From: Micrasema longulum
Taxonomy: Eukaryota > Arthropoda > Insecta > Trichoptera > Brachycentridae
Reading direction: 5' to 3'
DNA: 64,000 bases
Assembly: GCA_022494885.1 (NCBI GenBank)
Contig: JAGVSM010001130.1
Location: 1 to 64,000, forward strand
Shown here: one piece after another, positions 10,601 to 21,339 of the stretch
How positions within the stretch are numbered: the stretch's first letter is position 1
Layout: every line of letters begins with the position of its first letter
Position numbers and translations under genes: made by a program
The notes under the pieces: generated by a model
Database searches by the model: none
Told to the model about the DNA's origin: nothing
The model's input: the letters and a program-made list of their open reading frames with translations, nothing else

Positions 10601-10924
10601 CGCGCCTATGTTCTTCTTCATGGTTTTTTTTTGGCTTTTTTCACCCCTAACTGGGGTATTCTAGCCAGTGTCAAGTTTGAGATTGACTTATTAAAATATT
10701 TACACATGTGTTAGTACTATACATACAAGTTAGTGTGTTAGTATTTAATATTACATACACTTTACATAATATAAAACTTATTTACAACTTAATATCATTA
10801 ATAACTACATATTTACATAAAATTTTAAATATATGTTTATTTAGTGGGGAAAAGAGAGTTAAAATATTAGTAGGGAATGGGACGCTGATTTTGGAGAGGT
10901 CAGATAGGAACCGCGCCTATGTTC
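10601..10924 (-). mobile_element. Retroposed insertion with 13-bp target duplication
   Basis: CGCGCCTATGTTC occurs at 10601-10613 and again at 10912-10924. The 298 bp between (10614-10911) end, on the minus strand, in an A-rich tail ('gccaaaaaaaaaccatgaag'). A 13-bp duplication plus A-tail is the signature of target-primed reverse transcription. The insert has no reading frame I recognise; it may be a LINE 3' UTR or an unnamed SINE. Confidence 0.65.
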
Positions 10925-11335
10925 GAAGTGAATTTAAATGTCATAAAAGGCCTAGCAAAGCCGTTTACGGTCTCTTCCTGTTTTGTTCTCCGCAATCTTT
11001 TTCGTTGTAACCGTAAGGCCTTGCTTATATATCGGGTATAAAGTTAAGCTTGAGAATAGTGGCAGGATAATGATGGTATAGTACAAAGTATTACTTGTAA
11101 ATCTCACATAGAATTAAACTCGATTTAAATCTGGGATAGTGACCATAGAAACTTATACCTGCACAATACGTGGTATAACGCTGGAATAAGCACGCGATCT
11201 GTCAAAAGTTATATTTTTCGGTAGTCAAAATGGATAGTTAAACGGATTTTTTTCAATTTTAAACAATTTAGAAATCCTGCGACGTGTATAAGTCAAGAAT
11301 TTAATTAGTATTAAGGTGCATTAAAAGTATACTAC
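10925..11335. other. No recognisable gene
   Basis: AT-rich, no coding motifs and no obvious second copy in the window. Confidence 0.35.
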
Positions 11336-11339
11336 TCTT

Positions 11340-11615
11340 ACTCAAATGAAAGACATAACCCCTAAACTACACCACACACAAATAATATAATCACTAGATT
11401 CTCAACACAAAGACAACTTAAACATTTACAAACTAATACCACTTTCGGACGAAGGGATTTTGAGTATTATTCAGTTAAAATCTATAACCTACTTCCACTA
11501 TCTATGAAAACAATTAGTAACGAGAAAATGTTTTAAAAGGCTATAGAAAAATGGATAGTGGAGCTAGGTAGAAGTAAAATGGATTGTCTCATTCGCCCAA
11601 ACCAATATTGAATCA
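11340..11615 (+). pseudogene. Jockey-like LINE, C-terminal remnant
   Basis: One plus-strand frame reads HTNNIITRFSTQRQLKHLQT, then FGRRDFEYYSVKIYNLLPLS, KTISNEKMF, a stop, and KAIEKWIVELG. 'TRxSTRxxxHLxxxxxxTxFGRRxFxYYSVKxYNxLP' is a standard end of Jockey-group reverse transcriptases. One in-frame stop and the missing upstream part make it a dead fragment. Confidence 0.65.
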
Positions 11616-11934
11616 ACCGCGATTTTTAATAATTTGTTTTAATAATATCTGAAATGTTATAGGTTTGTATGTATTTTTTAATTCATTGTGATAGAAAAAG
11701 AAACACGAATAAAATAAAGAACTTGTTTTTACCTTTTCCTCTTCTTTCCAATTTGATTTATTTTTCTAACGGTTTTCTCCATGTTCTCCATTACACTGAC
11801 AGTAGTCTCGATTTGACTTTGACGTTTGTTTGTTGTTGTTATAAAATTTACTGCGCACGCGCACATATCAGTGTTTACTGTTTAAAAAATGAAGCATAAA
11901 ATAACCTTCTTCTTTTTCTTCGTAGTTTCAATCC
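11616..11934. other. No recognisable gene
   Basis: Short open frame at 11669-11899 has no domain I recognise; probably chance. Confidence 0.35.
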
Positions 11935-12275
11935 TGGGGATTGGTTTGCAGCAAAGTCCTGCATCTCGTCCTCTATTGGTCTCTGTTTTCTGCAGCCCTC
12001 TTCAGCTCGACATACGAGACGCAGTTTAAATTTTCGCACACTTGCTCCAAATATTTCCGTCTGGGGCGCCTTTCTAATTTGTCCACTCAGCCATTCCCTC
12101 TATGATGGCGTGCAAGAGACCCCCATGGCGCATAATGTGGCCGATTTATCGGGCTCGCCTTTCTGAGATAGTTTTGATTAGGTGCCTACCTTCTTCGATT
12201 CTGATGAGAACCTCGCCATTAGTGATGTGGTTTCTCCAGCAAATTCCTAATATTTTTCTGTTGCACCACATAAAA
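11935..12275 (-). pseudogene. LINE fragment, RT C-terminal region
   Basis: The minus strand gives CWRNHITNGEVLIRIEEGRH, LIKTISERRAR, a stop, IGHIMRHGGLLHAIIEGM, then in another frame RPRRKYLEQVCENLNCVSY and ELKRAAENRDQ. 'N.EVL.RI.E.R.L...I..RR.RYIGHI.RH..LL..IIEG' is common to RTE-like LINEs of arthropods. There is one frameshift and several stops. Confidence 0.65.
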
Positions 12276-12612
12276 ATAACCAGTAGATTGTTATTCCGGG
12301 CAATAAATATTTTTATAAGTAACCTTTATTTATATCGGTTATAAACAGTTACGTCGGGTATAGTTATTTCTTAATGTAAACCTGGTATAAAGAAATCTAA
12401 TAAGTAAGAACCTTAGTGTTGTGACGAAACGTAAGTTTCAAATGTGCATATACAGTTTAGAAATGTTAATACTTAGTATATAGTTTAGAATTGTTGATAC
12501 TTAGTAAATAGTTTAAAGATAATGAGATATAAGTTAATATAAGATACTATTTTAAGACCAAGCAAAATTATTTTTAAAAAAGAGAAGCCAAGTACTGTAA
12601 TAAAACCGTCCC
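12276..12612. other. No recognisable gene
   Basis: AT-rich. A local duplication 'atagtttagaaatgttaata' / 'atagtttagaattgttgat' occurs at 12447-12510. Confidence 0.35.
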
Positions 12613-12614
12613 TT

Positions 12615-12859
12615 AAGCTAGGGTTTCCTAGGACAGCGGTGCCCGTATTTTAACGGCCGTAGTGAACGGTGATGCAGTGGACAGCCGTCGTAAAGGTGAT
12701 TAGAGAGTGGTTTCCCAGGAAAACGGTGTTAAATGGTGTTGATAACACCGTTTTCCTAGAAAACCACACTCTAGTCACCTTTACGACGGCTGTCCACTGC
12801 ATCACCGTTCACTACGGCCGTTAAAATACGGGCACCGCTGTCCTAGGAAACCCTAGCTT
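12615..12859. mobile_element. Foldback element: 245-bp near-perfect palindrome
   Basis: The left arm starts 'aagctagggtttcctaggac' and the right arm ends with its complement. About 95 bp of each arm pair without mismatch, then a few mismatches appear near the centre ('gtgttaaatggtgttgat'). The arms are GC-richer than the surroundings. Left flank TTAA and right flank TTTA (overlapping the outermost arm bases) could be a decayed target duplication. No ORF. Most likely a non-autonomous foldback MITE; near-identity of the arms suggests a young insertion. Confidence 0.8.
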
Positions 12860-12952
12860 TACACGTCTGTTGTTAAACCGAACCAAAATATTGAAACGCT
12901 TTTGTTCTATACAATAGAAATGGCATCTCTATAAGCGGGTAGCGTGTTATTA

Positions 12953-13989
12953 CTCTGAGGCATAGAATATAGAATAGTCCAGAAGGAGCGTAGAATCATA
13001 TTTGAATACATCGATCCGTGTTTAATAATTCCCCTACTGTGGCCTCACTTTCGCCGCGTACATTCGTGATGCCGTCGCGTAATGTTGCACGATGGGAAAA
13101 AATATATACAAACTTTTAAAACGAGAAAAGGACAATCGAGACTAATAAACCATGGACTGAAATTATACAATAAACTACCAGACAAAACTAAACAAAAGAC
13201 TCAGACAACTTTTACAAAAGATGTTAAAAATATTATTATTAACAGTAGAATGTAAATTTTGAAAGTTAAAATATTTTGTTAAATGTATGCAACCCGTAAT
13301 GTATCAATGAAATTTAAATTGAAAAAAAAAAATTAAAACACAAATGTAAGGTTAAAAAAAAAGCAATCTATTAATTTCTCTAAAATTTTATTGTGCCCGC
13401 GGAAATATTGATTGACACAACATAGTGGATAAGTAAAGGGTCATTTAATAAAATAAATTGAATTAATGAACTTTAAACTCAAAATATAAAACAAATTTTA
13501 TTTGACATAAAACGGATATTTTCATATCATGTGAAATTTTATTTGATATTTTAAGATGTCGGTTAAATGTCCACCACAGAGTTGTTTAATCCGAAATCCA
13601 ATTTTCATTAGTTCTCTCATTAGATGAGAAAATTTACTACCCTGGCAACACTAAAGAAATTTTCATTTTGTTTCTTCGACAATCTGACAGATGGAAAAAT
13701 AATTCAATTTTTAAGTAATGCATTTGTTAAATACACATTTATTTGCTAATTACATGAAATGTGATTGCATCCTGTTTCTTTAAGATCCTAGCAGTATTTC
13801 TACACTTAAAAAAAAACACAACACGGCATAGTTGAATTCAAATCAGGAGTTGCGTACTGAGCGACGCCGACGTCTACAAAGAAACTAATGGGTCAAAACG
13901 TAAACCTACTATTTTGTTAGTAGTTTAGTCGCCTTCTGATTGATGTTCGTATGCGGCTTCTGGACTATTCTTAATTTTATGCTCTGAGG
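12953..13989. mobile_element. Non-autonomous hAT-like element with 8-bp target duplication
   Basis: CTCTGAGG stands at 12953-12960 and again at 13982-13989. Between them a 1021-bp element has 25-bp terminal inverted repeats (22 of 25 matching) whose inner part is 'agaatagtccagaag' (ends 12961-12985 and 13957-13981). An 8-bp duplication is the hallmark of hAT transposition; the TIR start CATA is unusual for hAT. No transposase frame is present. A LINE family J 3' end (13107-13334) sits inside. A diverged, inverted second copy is at 24062-24830. Confidence 0.8.
13107..13334 (+). pseudogene. LINE family J 3' end nested in the hAT-like element
   Basis: Plus strand: KTRKGQSRLINHGLKLYNKL, PDKTKQKTQTTFTKDVKN, stop, then an AT-rich 3' UTR and A-run. 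Comparison with the second hAT copy at 24062-24830 shows this block is absent there, which dates the LINE insertion after the hAT element spread. Confidence 0.75.
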
Positions 13990-14660
13990 TTTGTGGTTTA
14001 ATATTATTTCCAACCAATCATGTAACATCTTAGTAAATGGAGAAATAATTGAAAAGATTGAAAAGATTGATAGTTATATATACTTAGGACATGAAATAAA
14101 GCTCGGCAAAGATAATCAAGAGGTAGAAATAGAAAGAAGGCGAGGTTTAGCATGGGCCGCCTTTGGTAAGCTCTCATATATCCTGAAATCTCCGAAGTAT
14201 TCACATTACTTAAAGAAGAAACTTTTTGATGCTTGTGTTCTCCCTGTACTGACATATGGCTGTGAAACTTTTGTGTTCACGAAAATTTTTTTACACAAAT
14301 TATCAGTGACACAGAGAGCCATGGAAAGGAGAATGCTGGGTATTTCGTTGAGAGACAGAAAAACCAATACATGGATTAGAGCGAGAACAAAGATCACCGA
14401 TGTGGTCCATAGGGCTGCCAACCAGAAATGGAGCTGAGCTGGTCATATAGCCAGAATCACAGACTCTAGATGGACCAAACAAGTCCTGGAATGGCGACCC
14501 AGAACGGGTAGAAGAAGTGTCGGCAGGCTTCAGACAAGGTGGTCTGATGACATAAGACGAGTTGCAGGAAGTGGTTGGATGCGGTTGGCTCAGGATAGGG
14601 AAATGTGGAGACTAAAGGGGGAGGCCTATGTTCAACATTGGACAAGAGACGGCTGATGAT
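13990..14660 (+). pseudogene. RTE-clade LINE, C-terminal ~220 codons
   Basis: The frame 13991-14437 reads SYIYLGHEIKLG, RRGLAWAAFGKLSYIL, LFDACVLPVLTYGCETF, QRAMERRMLGISLRDRK and, after one in-frame stop (TGA at 14436), AGHIARITDSRW, WRPRTGRRSVGRLQTRWSDD, IRRVAGSGW and AEAYVQHW-like text, ending in a GAT microsatellite. This matches insect RTE elements closely in order. Catalytic motifs lie upstream and are missing. The hAT-like element abuts its 5' edge. Confidence 0.8.
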
Positions 14661-15335
14661 GATGATTATTTCCAAGGCGAAATTGAGTCAAGAGGAATAT
14701 TTAAACGTACGGTACCTAAAATGTACCGAAAATATTTTTATTACAATATTTTTAAGTGCAGCCCTGTATTAATAACGTGAAAGCTATGTAAGTAATGAAC
14801 GGTTTGATGTTGTTTAAGTGAATATCCGCTCACTGTGACAAGTGATAAAAAATTGTCCTTCATGTTTAGTATGAATGGACAGGTTGTGTAGCGTCGTTTT
14901 AATTATGAATCATCTCACGAACAAAGAACAATATTTTACTTTCTTACTACACACGACACTTTTCAGAATAAAATTCAATGAAATTTCTCTTGTTTATGTT
15001 ACCAAAAATATAAGAAATGAAAGATTTATACGTAATTCCGATGAAATTTATAAAATGATTCAATCTAGGATATGTGTAAATATATTTTTCAAGACTATTC
15101 AATTACGTAACATTCCTAGGAAATATCTAAAGATCCTAAAATAAATCGGGAAACAGATACAAAATTAGATTTTTTTTTTAATTTTTAGGATATTTACATA
15201 CTCTTATTTATATATATGTTACGTAATAAAGTAGCCTTAAGAAAATAATTTACGCATTTCTCAGATCGAACCATTTTAAAAAAATCATGGAAATTACGTT
15301 CAAATCTTTCATTTCATATATTTTTATAAGTTTTT
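14661..15335. other. No recognisable gene
   Basis: AT-rich. A frame at 14875-15144 (+) of 89 codons has no domain I recognise; its composition is plain AT-rich and I do not call it a gene. Confidence 0.35.
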
Positions 15336-15378
15336 ACCAGTTACCGGGTTTCGTCGTGACTGACATCGTCAGACTGGT
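15336..15378 (-). ncRNA. Hammerhead-ribozyme-like motif, type I (best example)
   Basis: Minus strand: stem I ACCAGU (15378-15373) pairs perfectly with ACUGGU (15341-15336). The core CUGACGA (15372-15366) fits CUGANGA. Stem II is GUC-AGUCAC-GAC with one bulged U. GAAA (15352-15349) follows, then CCCGGU so that A15.1 and U16.1 can pair. Cleavage would fall after A17 (15342). Such minimal motifs are known in Penelope-like elements and retrozymes. A 5' half of the same motif is at 27970-27995 (+). Activity is inference. Confidence 0.65.
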
Positions 15379-16130
15379 GGGGGACTAAAAAAAATTCTAT
15401 GTTACATACAAGTGCAAGGTTGTAAATCATGATTTTATATAATTATGGAAATAAAAGACTTTGAATTAAAATAATTTAATTATAAAGCAATAACAATTGT
15501 ATGAATTTTAGTTTTGTTTGAATGAATATAATAAAAACCGGTGATATAATTTTATGACGTTTTATAATGAAAATGTATTTTATTTTTTATTTTTTATTTT
15601 CTTTTATTCAGGAAACATACAGTACAGTTACAAAGTTAATATTTTACACAATTAGACTTAATTCTAATGGACCAGTGAAGTTTCCATATTAAAAAGCAAT
15701 TATATAAGACAGTAAATTTAGGTCAATTTAAAAAACATCTTCAAAATTAATGACACATTATAGTAAGAGCAGCAATATATTGATTTTATTAACATATATA
15801 ATATAAGTAATTAAAAGTAGTTTAAAAGTATAAAAACATGCCAATGGCAGCAGAGAAAAAAGAAAAAATAAAGAAAGAATAACAAGTATAGCAAGTAATC
15901 TTTAAAATTTGAAAAAGCAATATAAGGAGAAGATTTTAAACCAAGAGAAGTCGATGAAATTTCATTAAAGCGATTTTAGTAGTAATACAAAATTTCAAAA
16001 GAGAAATTTGATTTATAATAATAATATTAATGTATGTAATTTGAGTGATATAAGAGAAAAAGGGACCAACGGGAGTTTTATTCAAAAGTTTTCAATACAC
16101 TATTTTTAAATAATTGTATGTGAATTATAT
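15379..16130. repeat. AT-rich, probable LINE 3' UTR (minus) at 15560-15700
   Basis: A T-rich block (15580-15610) followed by 'caggaaacatacagtaca' and 'ggaccagtgaagtttccata' resembles other minus-strand LINE tails in the window (30670-30780). No coding region is visible. Confidence 0.3.
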
Positions 16131-16131
16131 G

Positions 16132-16601
16132 TTAACATATTACAACATAGATGAAGAACATTTAAGAGAAGGTAATATAGAAGTCTAGGCATCTACAGGG
16201 CTTATGACCTGTCAATGGCTGGTTTAAGTGGCCACTTTACACACTGTGTAACATTCACCATTCTGCTCATATTTCAACATCTAAATTCCTTAAATTCTTT
16301 CACCTGTTGATGTTTGTGAAGTTAAAGGGCTCAAACCTTTATTTATGCAGGTGAGATTCATCTAAATTAATTATTTCACCTACATACTAGGCAACGCCTG
16401 AAAATGTTATTTTTTCAATGTCTATACTCTTTCATGGACCAAGTAATTTATCAAAAATATTTTGAGTTTGTCCGAATTTCTGTAGACAAGGACTGGATTT
16501 AACTCCCTGGGGAGCTGTATATATTAACATATTACAACAGGGATGCAGAACATTTAAGAGAAGTTAATATATAAGTCTAGGCATCTACAGGGCTTATGAC
16601 C
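16132..16601 (+). repeat. Satellite-like subfamily A, tandem (1.2 units)
   Basis: One full unit (16132-16525) runs directly into the start of the next ('ttaacatattacaacaggga' at 16526), giving a period of about 394 bp. The second unit stops abruptly at 16601 at a LINE fragment. Inner palindromes 'ttacacactgtgtaa' and 'agtggccact' are present. Confidence 0.85.
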
Positions 16602-16770
16602 TGCACGCACGTCGATTATTCCGACTTTCGACAAGTCCATCTTCAAGTTTCTGTTGAATTTGGCCATTCCACGTCTTTCTCGGTCTTCCTCGTTTTCTGC
16701 CGATTCTGCAAAGCTTGACCGACACCTAATTATAAAGTCACTTATTTTATGGTTCTGAAATATCACAAAG
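16602..16770 (-). pseudogene. RTE2 LINE fragment fused to the satellite-like unit
   Basis: Minus strand corresponds to the region RPRKTWHDQ...ILEDG.V.SRNNR seen intact at 59100-59180; here it reads with changes (GRPRK...WNGQIQQKLEDGLVESR). It is joined without spacer to the satellite-like repeat. Confidence 0.5.
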
Positions 16771-16927
16771 TCCGGATATAGACTCTCAGTTCAGGAAGTT
16801 GCCGGCAGCGCCGAGTATTATTATTGGGAAACCGTCTCATTTCCATATTAATTGAAATTTTCATCTTCGAGAATCATTTGGGCGGTAAAAACTTTCTACA
16901 GGGACCGTGTGATTGATTTTATATTAA

Positions 16928-18190
16928 TGTTTTTTTTTTTTTTATGTAAATTTCATTGATAAACCCTTACGGGTTACATACATTTAACAAAATATTTTCA
17001 CTTTTAAAATTCACATTCTACGGTTAATAATATTATTTTTAACATCTTTTGTAAAGGTTGTCTGAGTCTTTTGTTTAGTTTTGTCTGGTAGTTTATTGTA
17101 TAATTTCAGTCCATAGTTTATAAGTCTCGATTGTCCTTTTCTCGTTTTAAAAGATTGTATATGATATTTTTCTGATATTCTCGTATTGTGTTCATGTTTA
17201 CTAAAGTTTTTTTAAAGTTTTAATTCTTCGTCTACAATTACATCAGTGGCTAATTTATGTATAAATTTTAAAGATTCTAGTTTAAAAAGTTCAGTTACAT
17301 TTAATTGTTTAGTTTGTTCAAAAAGTTCTTTAGTTGCTGTTAGATAGGGAAGGTCATATACTAACTTTAATATTTTATTTTGCTGTCTTTGTAGTCTGTT
17401 TATGTCATTTTGATATCCTGTTCCCCATAGTAGTTGCATATAACATATTTTAGTTTTTACATATGCTTCATACATTAAAATTTTTTCCTTTATTGGAACA
17501 AAGTTTTTGATTTTAAAAAATAGACTCGATAAAGTCGCCACTTTGCTAATTAAATTGTTGATATGAATTGTCCATGTCAATTGTCTGTCTATTGTTAGTC
17601 CTAAGTATTTGACATGTTCAATTTCAGTTGGTCGTTCATTATTTATGTAAGCATCTACTTTGTGACATTTTTTTCTACATTCAAAATGGATAATATTGCA
17701 TTTTTTTTCATTAAGTGTAAGTAAGATTGTGTTTGTCCATTTAGTCAATATAGTAAGGTCTTCGTTTATGTCATTGTTTGTTAATACGTCTGTTTGATTT
17801 TTATAGAAAAGTCCAATATCGTCGGCATACATAATAATTTTTCCTTTAAAATTATATAGTGATAAGTCAGTCATATAAAATATAAAAAATAGTGGACCCA
17901 AAATAGATCCTTGTGGGACTCCAAAATTTACTGTTTGTATTTTACTTTTTTTTTCATTTACAAAGGTATACTGCTTCCGATTTGTTAAGTATGATTTTTA
18001 TAGTTTGTATTCTTGAGATTTTACTCCTATATCATTTAATTTTTTTATCATGGTCTCAATGTGAACCGTATCAAAAGCTTTTTTAAAATCTAATATTACT
18101 CCTGTGGTTTGAATTTTAGCATCCACATTTGTTTGAATATAATTAATTAAATTTAGATAGTAAAAAAAAGGTGAAGGAAAAAATGACATA
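16928..18190 (-). pseudogene. LINE family J with reverse transcriptase core
   Basis: The longest LINE copy. On the minus strand, in one frame with stops: motif A VILDFKKAFDTV (18189-17998), motif B GVPQGSILGPLFF, motif C MYADDIGL (near 17830), then VKYLGLTIDRQLTW, RLQRQQNKILKLVYDLP and the C-terminal SRLINYGLKLYNKLPDKTKQ. The order and spacing are those of Jockey/CR1-group reverse transcriptases, so it would copy its own RNA at a nicked target. A T-run at 16931 marks the poly(A) end. It is 5'-truncated just upstream of motif A and has stops after ELKL and before GVPQGS, so it is not active. Confidence 0.85.
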
Positions 18191-18720
18191 CTACGAATAC
18201 CGATAGAAACGCGTGAAACGGATTTAGAAAAAAAAATATATTTTTAAAATTATAAAAATATTGTTAAGATACATAATTTTAAAAATAAAATTGTTAAAAA
18301 ACATGTCACCGCAAAAACGCGACCTGTTTTGCCTTGACAATTGTGACGTCAAGATTTATGTCAGTGTTCTATTTACATTTTAACGGTAACAAACAACGTT
18401 AAAAATTCAACCGAATCATGGCGTACATAGGGCGTGGCCAATGCAAGGAACCGTTTTCGCGGGAATCCAAAATAAAAATATTGCTACTTAGTACAAAAAT
18501 CCATCCATCTATCCTATCATTATTCCATGTCCGCTCCCTAGTTGGAGCATTTGGTGTCCACGAAGATCCTCGAGGCATATCTGGCGGTTGCCAGCTCAGA
18601 ATTTTGCTGTTTTGGGTCCTAGTGAGGTGCTGCGATTAGCAATGAAGTATTTCACAGACCCTTATTATTTAAAATTGTAAATAAAAATGGTATTTCGCTA
18701 TTGCATTCTTAGAAGGGGGG
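18191..18720. repeat. Dispersed repeat R, copy 1
   Basis: The block with 'aaaacgcgacctgttttgcc', 'ttgtgacgtcaagatttatg' and 'ggcgtggccaatgcaagga' matches 35560-36020. It is interrupted at 18495-18640 by a minus-strand RTE-like LINE fragment ('cctagtgaggtgctgcg', also near 40910). No TIR or A-tail was identified, so the class is open. Confidence 0.6.
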
Positions 18721-19379
18721 GTCAGTGCTATGCAAGCTCTTGATATCACTGTGACCTGTGAAAATTTATTGTGACGGGTCCCCGTGAATAGTTCTCGCCC
18801 TCCAAGTCAAGGAATATAAAGAGCCTGGCTACTGTGGGGAAAGCGAGAGTTCTCATTTCGCTTAATCTCCCCTTCTAAGCTCAGGGACCTAATGCTGGAC
18901 TTATTTGTCTTTAGAATCGTATGCGAATTCTGTTATTCGACGAGTGACCGCATTCTTGGACCACCTATACGAATGCAGTCGATTGAAAACCAATCGACTT
19001 TATCTCGAGTGTCCCAAAGCACTCGACATCGACACTCGAATGCGACATCGTAACTTTAGCTGTCAAACTTCCTTCTTGTAAAACGATCGGCATTTATATT
19101 TGAATGACGAGTATGTATTTTTGTTTTATTTAACTTAAAATTTACAACACTGATCAATATTATAATGATGACGTATCAACAAATGTGCAACAAATACAAC
19201 TGTACTTATTTTCAATCCATTATCAAATGAAGTTTCACTAGAAACATGATTTTAAAATTATTTTATCGCTCGTTGTATTTGAGATATACTCGTATATTAT
19301 ACAATGTTTTAAAATCCATTTAATGAATATGAAACATTTCTAATAACATGTGGATGTATGTTATGTCAAAGGCAAATAA
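18721..19379. other. No recognisable gene
   Basis: Somewhat GC-richer at 18720-19080, with a 'cactcgacatcgacactcg' local repeat; no frame with recognisable motifs. Confidence 0.35.
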
Positions 19380-19566
19380 TAATTATAAATGTTGCATTGT
19401 CTCAGTAAAACATTTCCTTATATTTTTTCATAATATTCCATACACAAAATATTCAACGGAAGAAGTCTGACAACAAACAATAAAGGTTTACGTGTGGCAG
19501 GAGAGCCGTAGGCCATGGATAAATACGGATTTGTTAGTGTTGCCACTTTCTCATTTCTCGTGAACA
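19380..19566 (+). repeat. Dispersed repeat, inverted partner at 32020-32215
   Basis: About 185 bp ('gttgcattgtctcagtaaaa', 'aggtttacgtgtggcaggag', 'aatacggatttgttagtgtt') recur inverted at 32020-32215 with good conservation. No coding content. It may be the end of a longer transposon. Confidence 0.7.
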
Positions 19567-19599
19567 GAAATGGCCAATTAACACAGTGTGTTAAGTGGC

Positions 19600-20220
19600 C
19601 ATTTTTTATTTTATTTTTTTATTATTTTTTTTGTTTTCTTACAATAAACATAATAATAAAACAGAGTATTCAAAAGATAAATCATCATTACATATTAACG
19701 AAATACATATTAATAGAAAAATAGTAATAAAAAAAATCCCACAATGGCATGGCCTGTTCGTAAGAGTATACAAGAAAATGTTAATGAATATTTGCTAATA
19801 TAATAAACAATGGACAGTTATAATATTTTTGTTTAACATAAGAAAAAAAAAAATATTCCGTAAAAGATAATATGGTTTTTTTTAAAAGTAATTAAAAAAG
19901 GAAATAAAAAATATTAAAAAAAAACACAAAAATATTCCTTATTATTAAAGGGCAACAAAATAAATCATAGAAAAAAATAGTTCATATCTTTAGTTTGAAT
20001 CCAGGATATTGCCTGTTTTTTAAAAGAAGGAAAATTTTGAAAGTTTGGAATCAATAAAATATTATCATTAAAAAAAGAATTAAAAATTTTTGGGCCTATA
20101 AAATATGCATATCTCTGTGCGAGCCTCGTTTTACAATGTGGTATTTCTAACACACGATTCCTTCTTTGACTTAATCTATTTGAATTACTTGCAAATAAAT
20201 TTTGGTTTTTAAATATATGT
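19600..20220 (-). pseudogene. Jockey-like LINE, C-terminus and 3' UTR
   Basis: The minus frame 20153-19965 reads LEIPHCKTRLAQRYAYFIGP, KIFNSFFND and ends before an AT-rich UTR. 'Y.C.T.L.Q.S..Y.GP..WN' is the usual last domain. The 3' UTR (19600-19900) recurs in opposite orientation at 23030-23290, which confirms it is a retrotransposon end. The T-run at 19603 is the poly(A). Confidence 0.65.
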
Positions 20221-20227
20221 TTTTTCT

Positions 20228-20400
20228 TAAACCAGTCAATGACTTGTCATAAGCCCTGTAGATGCCTAGACTTCTATATTACCTGCTGTAAAATGTTCTT
20301 TATCTATGTTGTAATATGTTAACGTTAATAGCTCCCCAGGGATTCGAATCCAGTCTGTGTCTACAAAAATTTGAACAAACTCAAAATATTGATGACAAAT
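20228..20400 (-). repeat. Satellite-like subfamily A, partial
   Basis: Reverse strand of the unit from 'ccagtcaatgacttgtcat' to 'gatgacaaat'; includes 'aagccctgtagatgcctaga' and 'tgttgtaatatgttaac'. Confidence 0.8.
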
Positions 20401-20504
20401 GGTTCTCTTTTTTTAATTACGAATTTAAGTGTCAATCTTGAAGTAGCAAATTACTCACCACTTTCAGATAATTATTACATACAGTCTATGTACGTTCCAC
20501 AGAG

Positions 20505-20965
20505 GGTCGAATACAAACCTCTGTTGGCTTATGTATAAGTCACTGCACAACTCTGCTCCGGAATATCTAAGGAAACTATGCATTCCAGATGAACTAGCTG
20601 ACAGGCGTCTCACGCTTAGATCAGCTACGTCTACGGCGAGAGGAAAAGTTATTATACCTCTACGCAAACAGCGCACTAAATTTAGTGAACGCGCATTAGC
20701 GGTCGCAGGCCCTATGGCATGGAATGCTCTCCCAGCAGAGAAAATAAAGTGATGTTTCGGAGAAAACTTAAAACCCACTTGTTCTCTTAATCATTTGAAT
20801 AAATCCGTAGCATGTGACAACAAAATAAATTGTTTTAGTAAATTACAAATTTAAAAGCTTCAATTAAATTAATGTAACAATAGAATTACAATGTAAAGCG
20901 CCCTTGAGGTATTTTATTACGAAAATGGCGCTGCATAAGTTATAATAATAATAATAATAAAAGTT
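20505..20965 (+). pseudogene. CR1/L2-type LINE, C-terminus and 3' end
   Basis: Plus strand: MYKSLHNSAPEYLRKLCIPD, ELADRRLTLRSATS, GKVIIPLRKQRTKF, AVAGPMAWNALPAEK, then 'cgcccttgaggtattttatt' and a (TAATAA)n tail. It is the same family as 9118-9790 and 49130-50120, with a small deletion after ALPAE. 5'-truncated. Confidence 0.85.
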
Positions 20966-21339
20966 CTGTTGCAATGAATTTCAGTTAATGGCTGTTTATA
21001 AGCTCTATCAATGCCTAGTATTACATTTTTATAATTTCCTTTTTAAATCTCTGTTGTAATATGTTAACCTTTTTAGAAGTTTTACTTTCTTGCTAAGGAT
21101 CTTTACCTTTAGTTTGAGTTGTGAATTTGCAAGTGTAATTAACATTGGTGTGAATTAATCTTTAAGTAACAAACCACTCATCACCTACTGCTAATTACTA
21201 TATACACTCTGGGTGTACACTATATACAAATAGGGGAAGGTTGTTTAACCCCGGACCGCGCGGGTGTAACCTCGGACATGGATTAATGATGTCTGATCTT
21301 GGATCAAAATTTAATAGCTAGACCAATTTGAAACTTGAT

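Noticed and set aside
14875..15144. 89-codon plus-strand gene
   Set aside because: No recognisable domain, AT-rich codon use typical of chance frames in this region.
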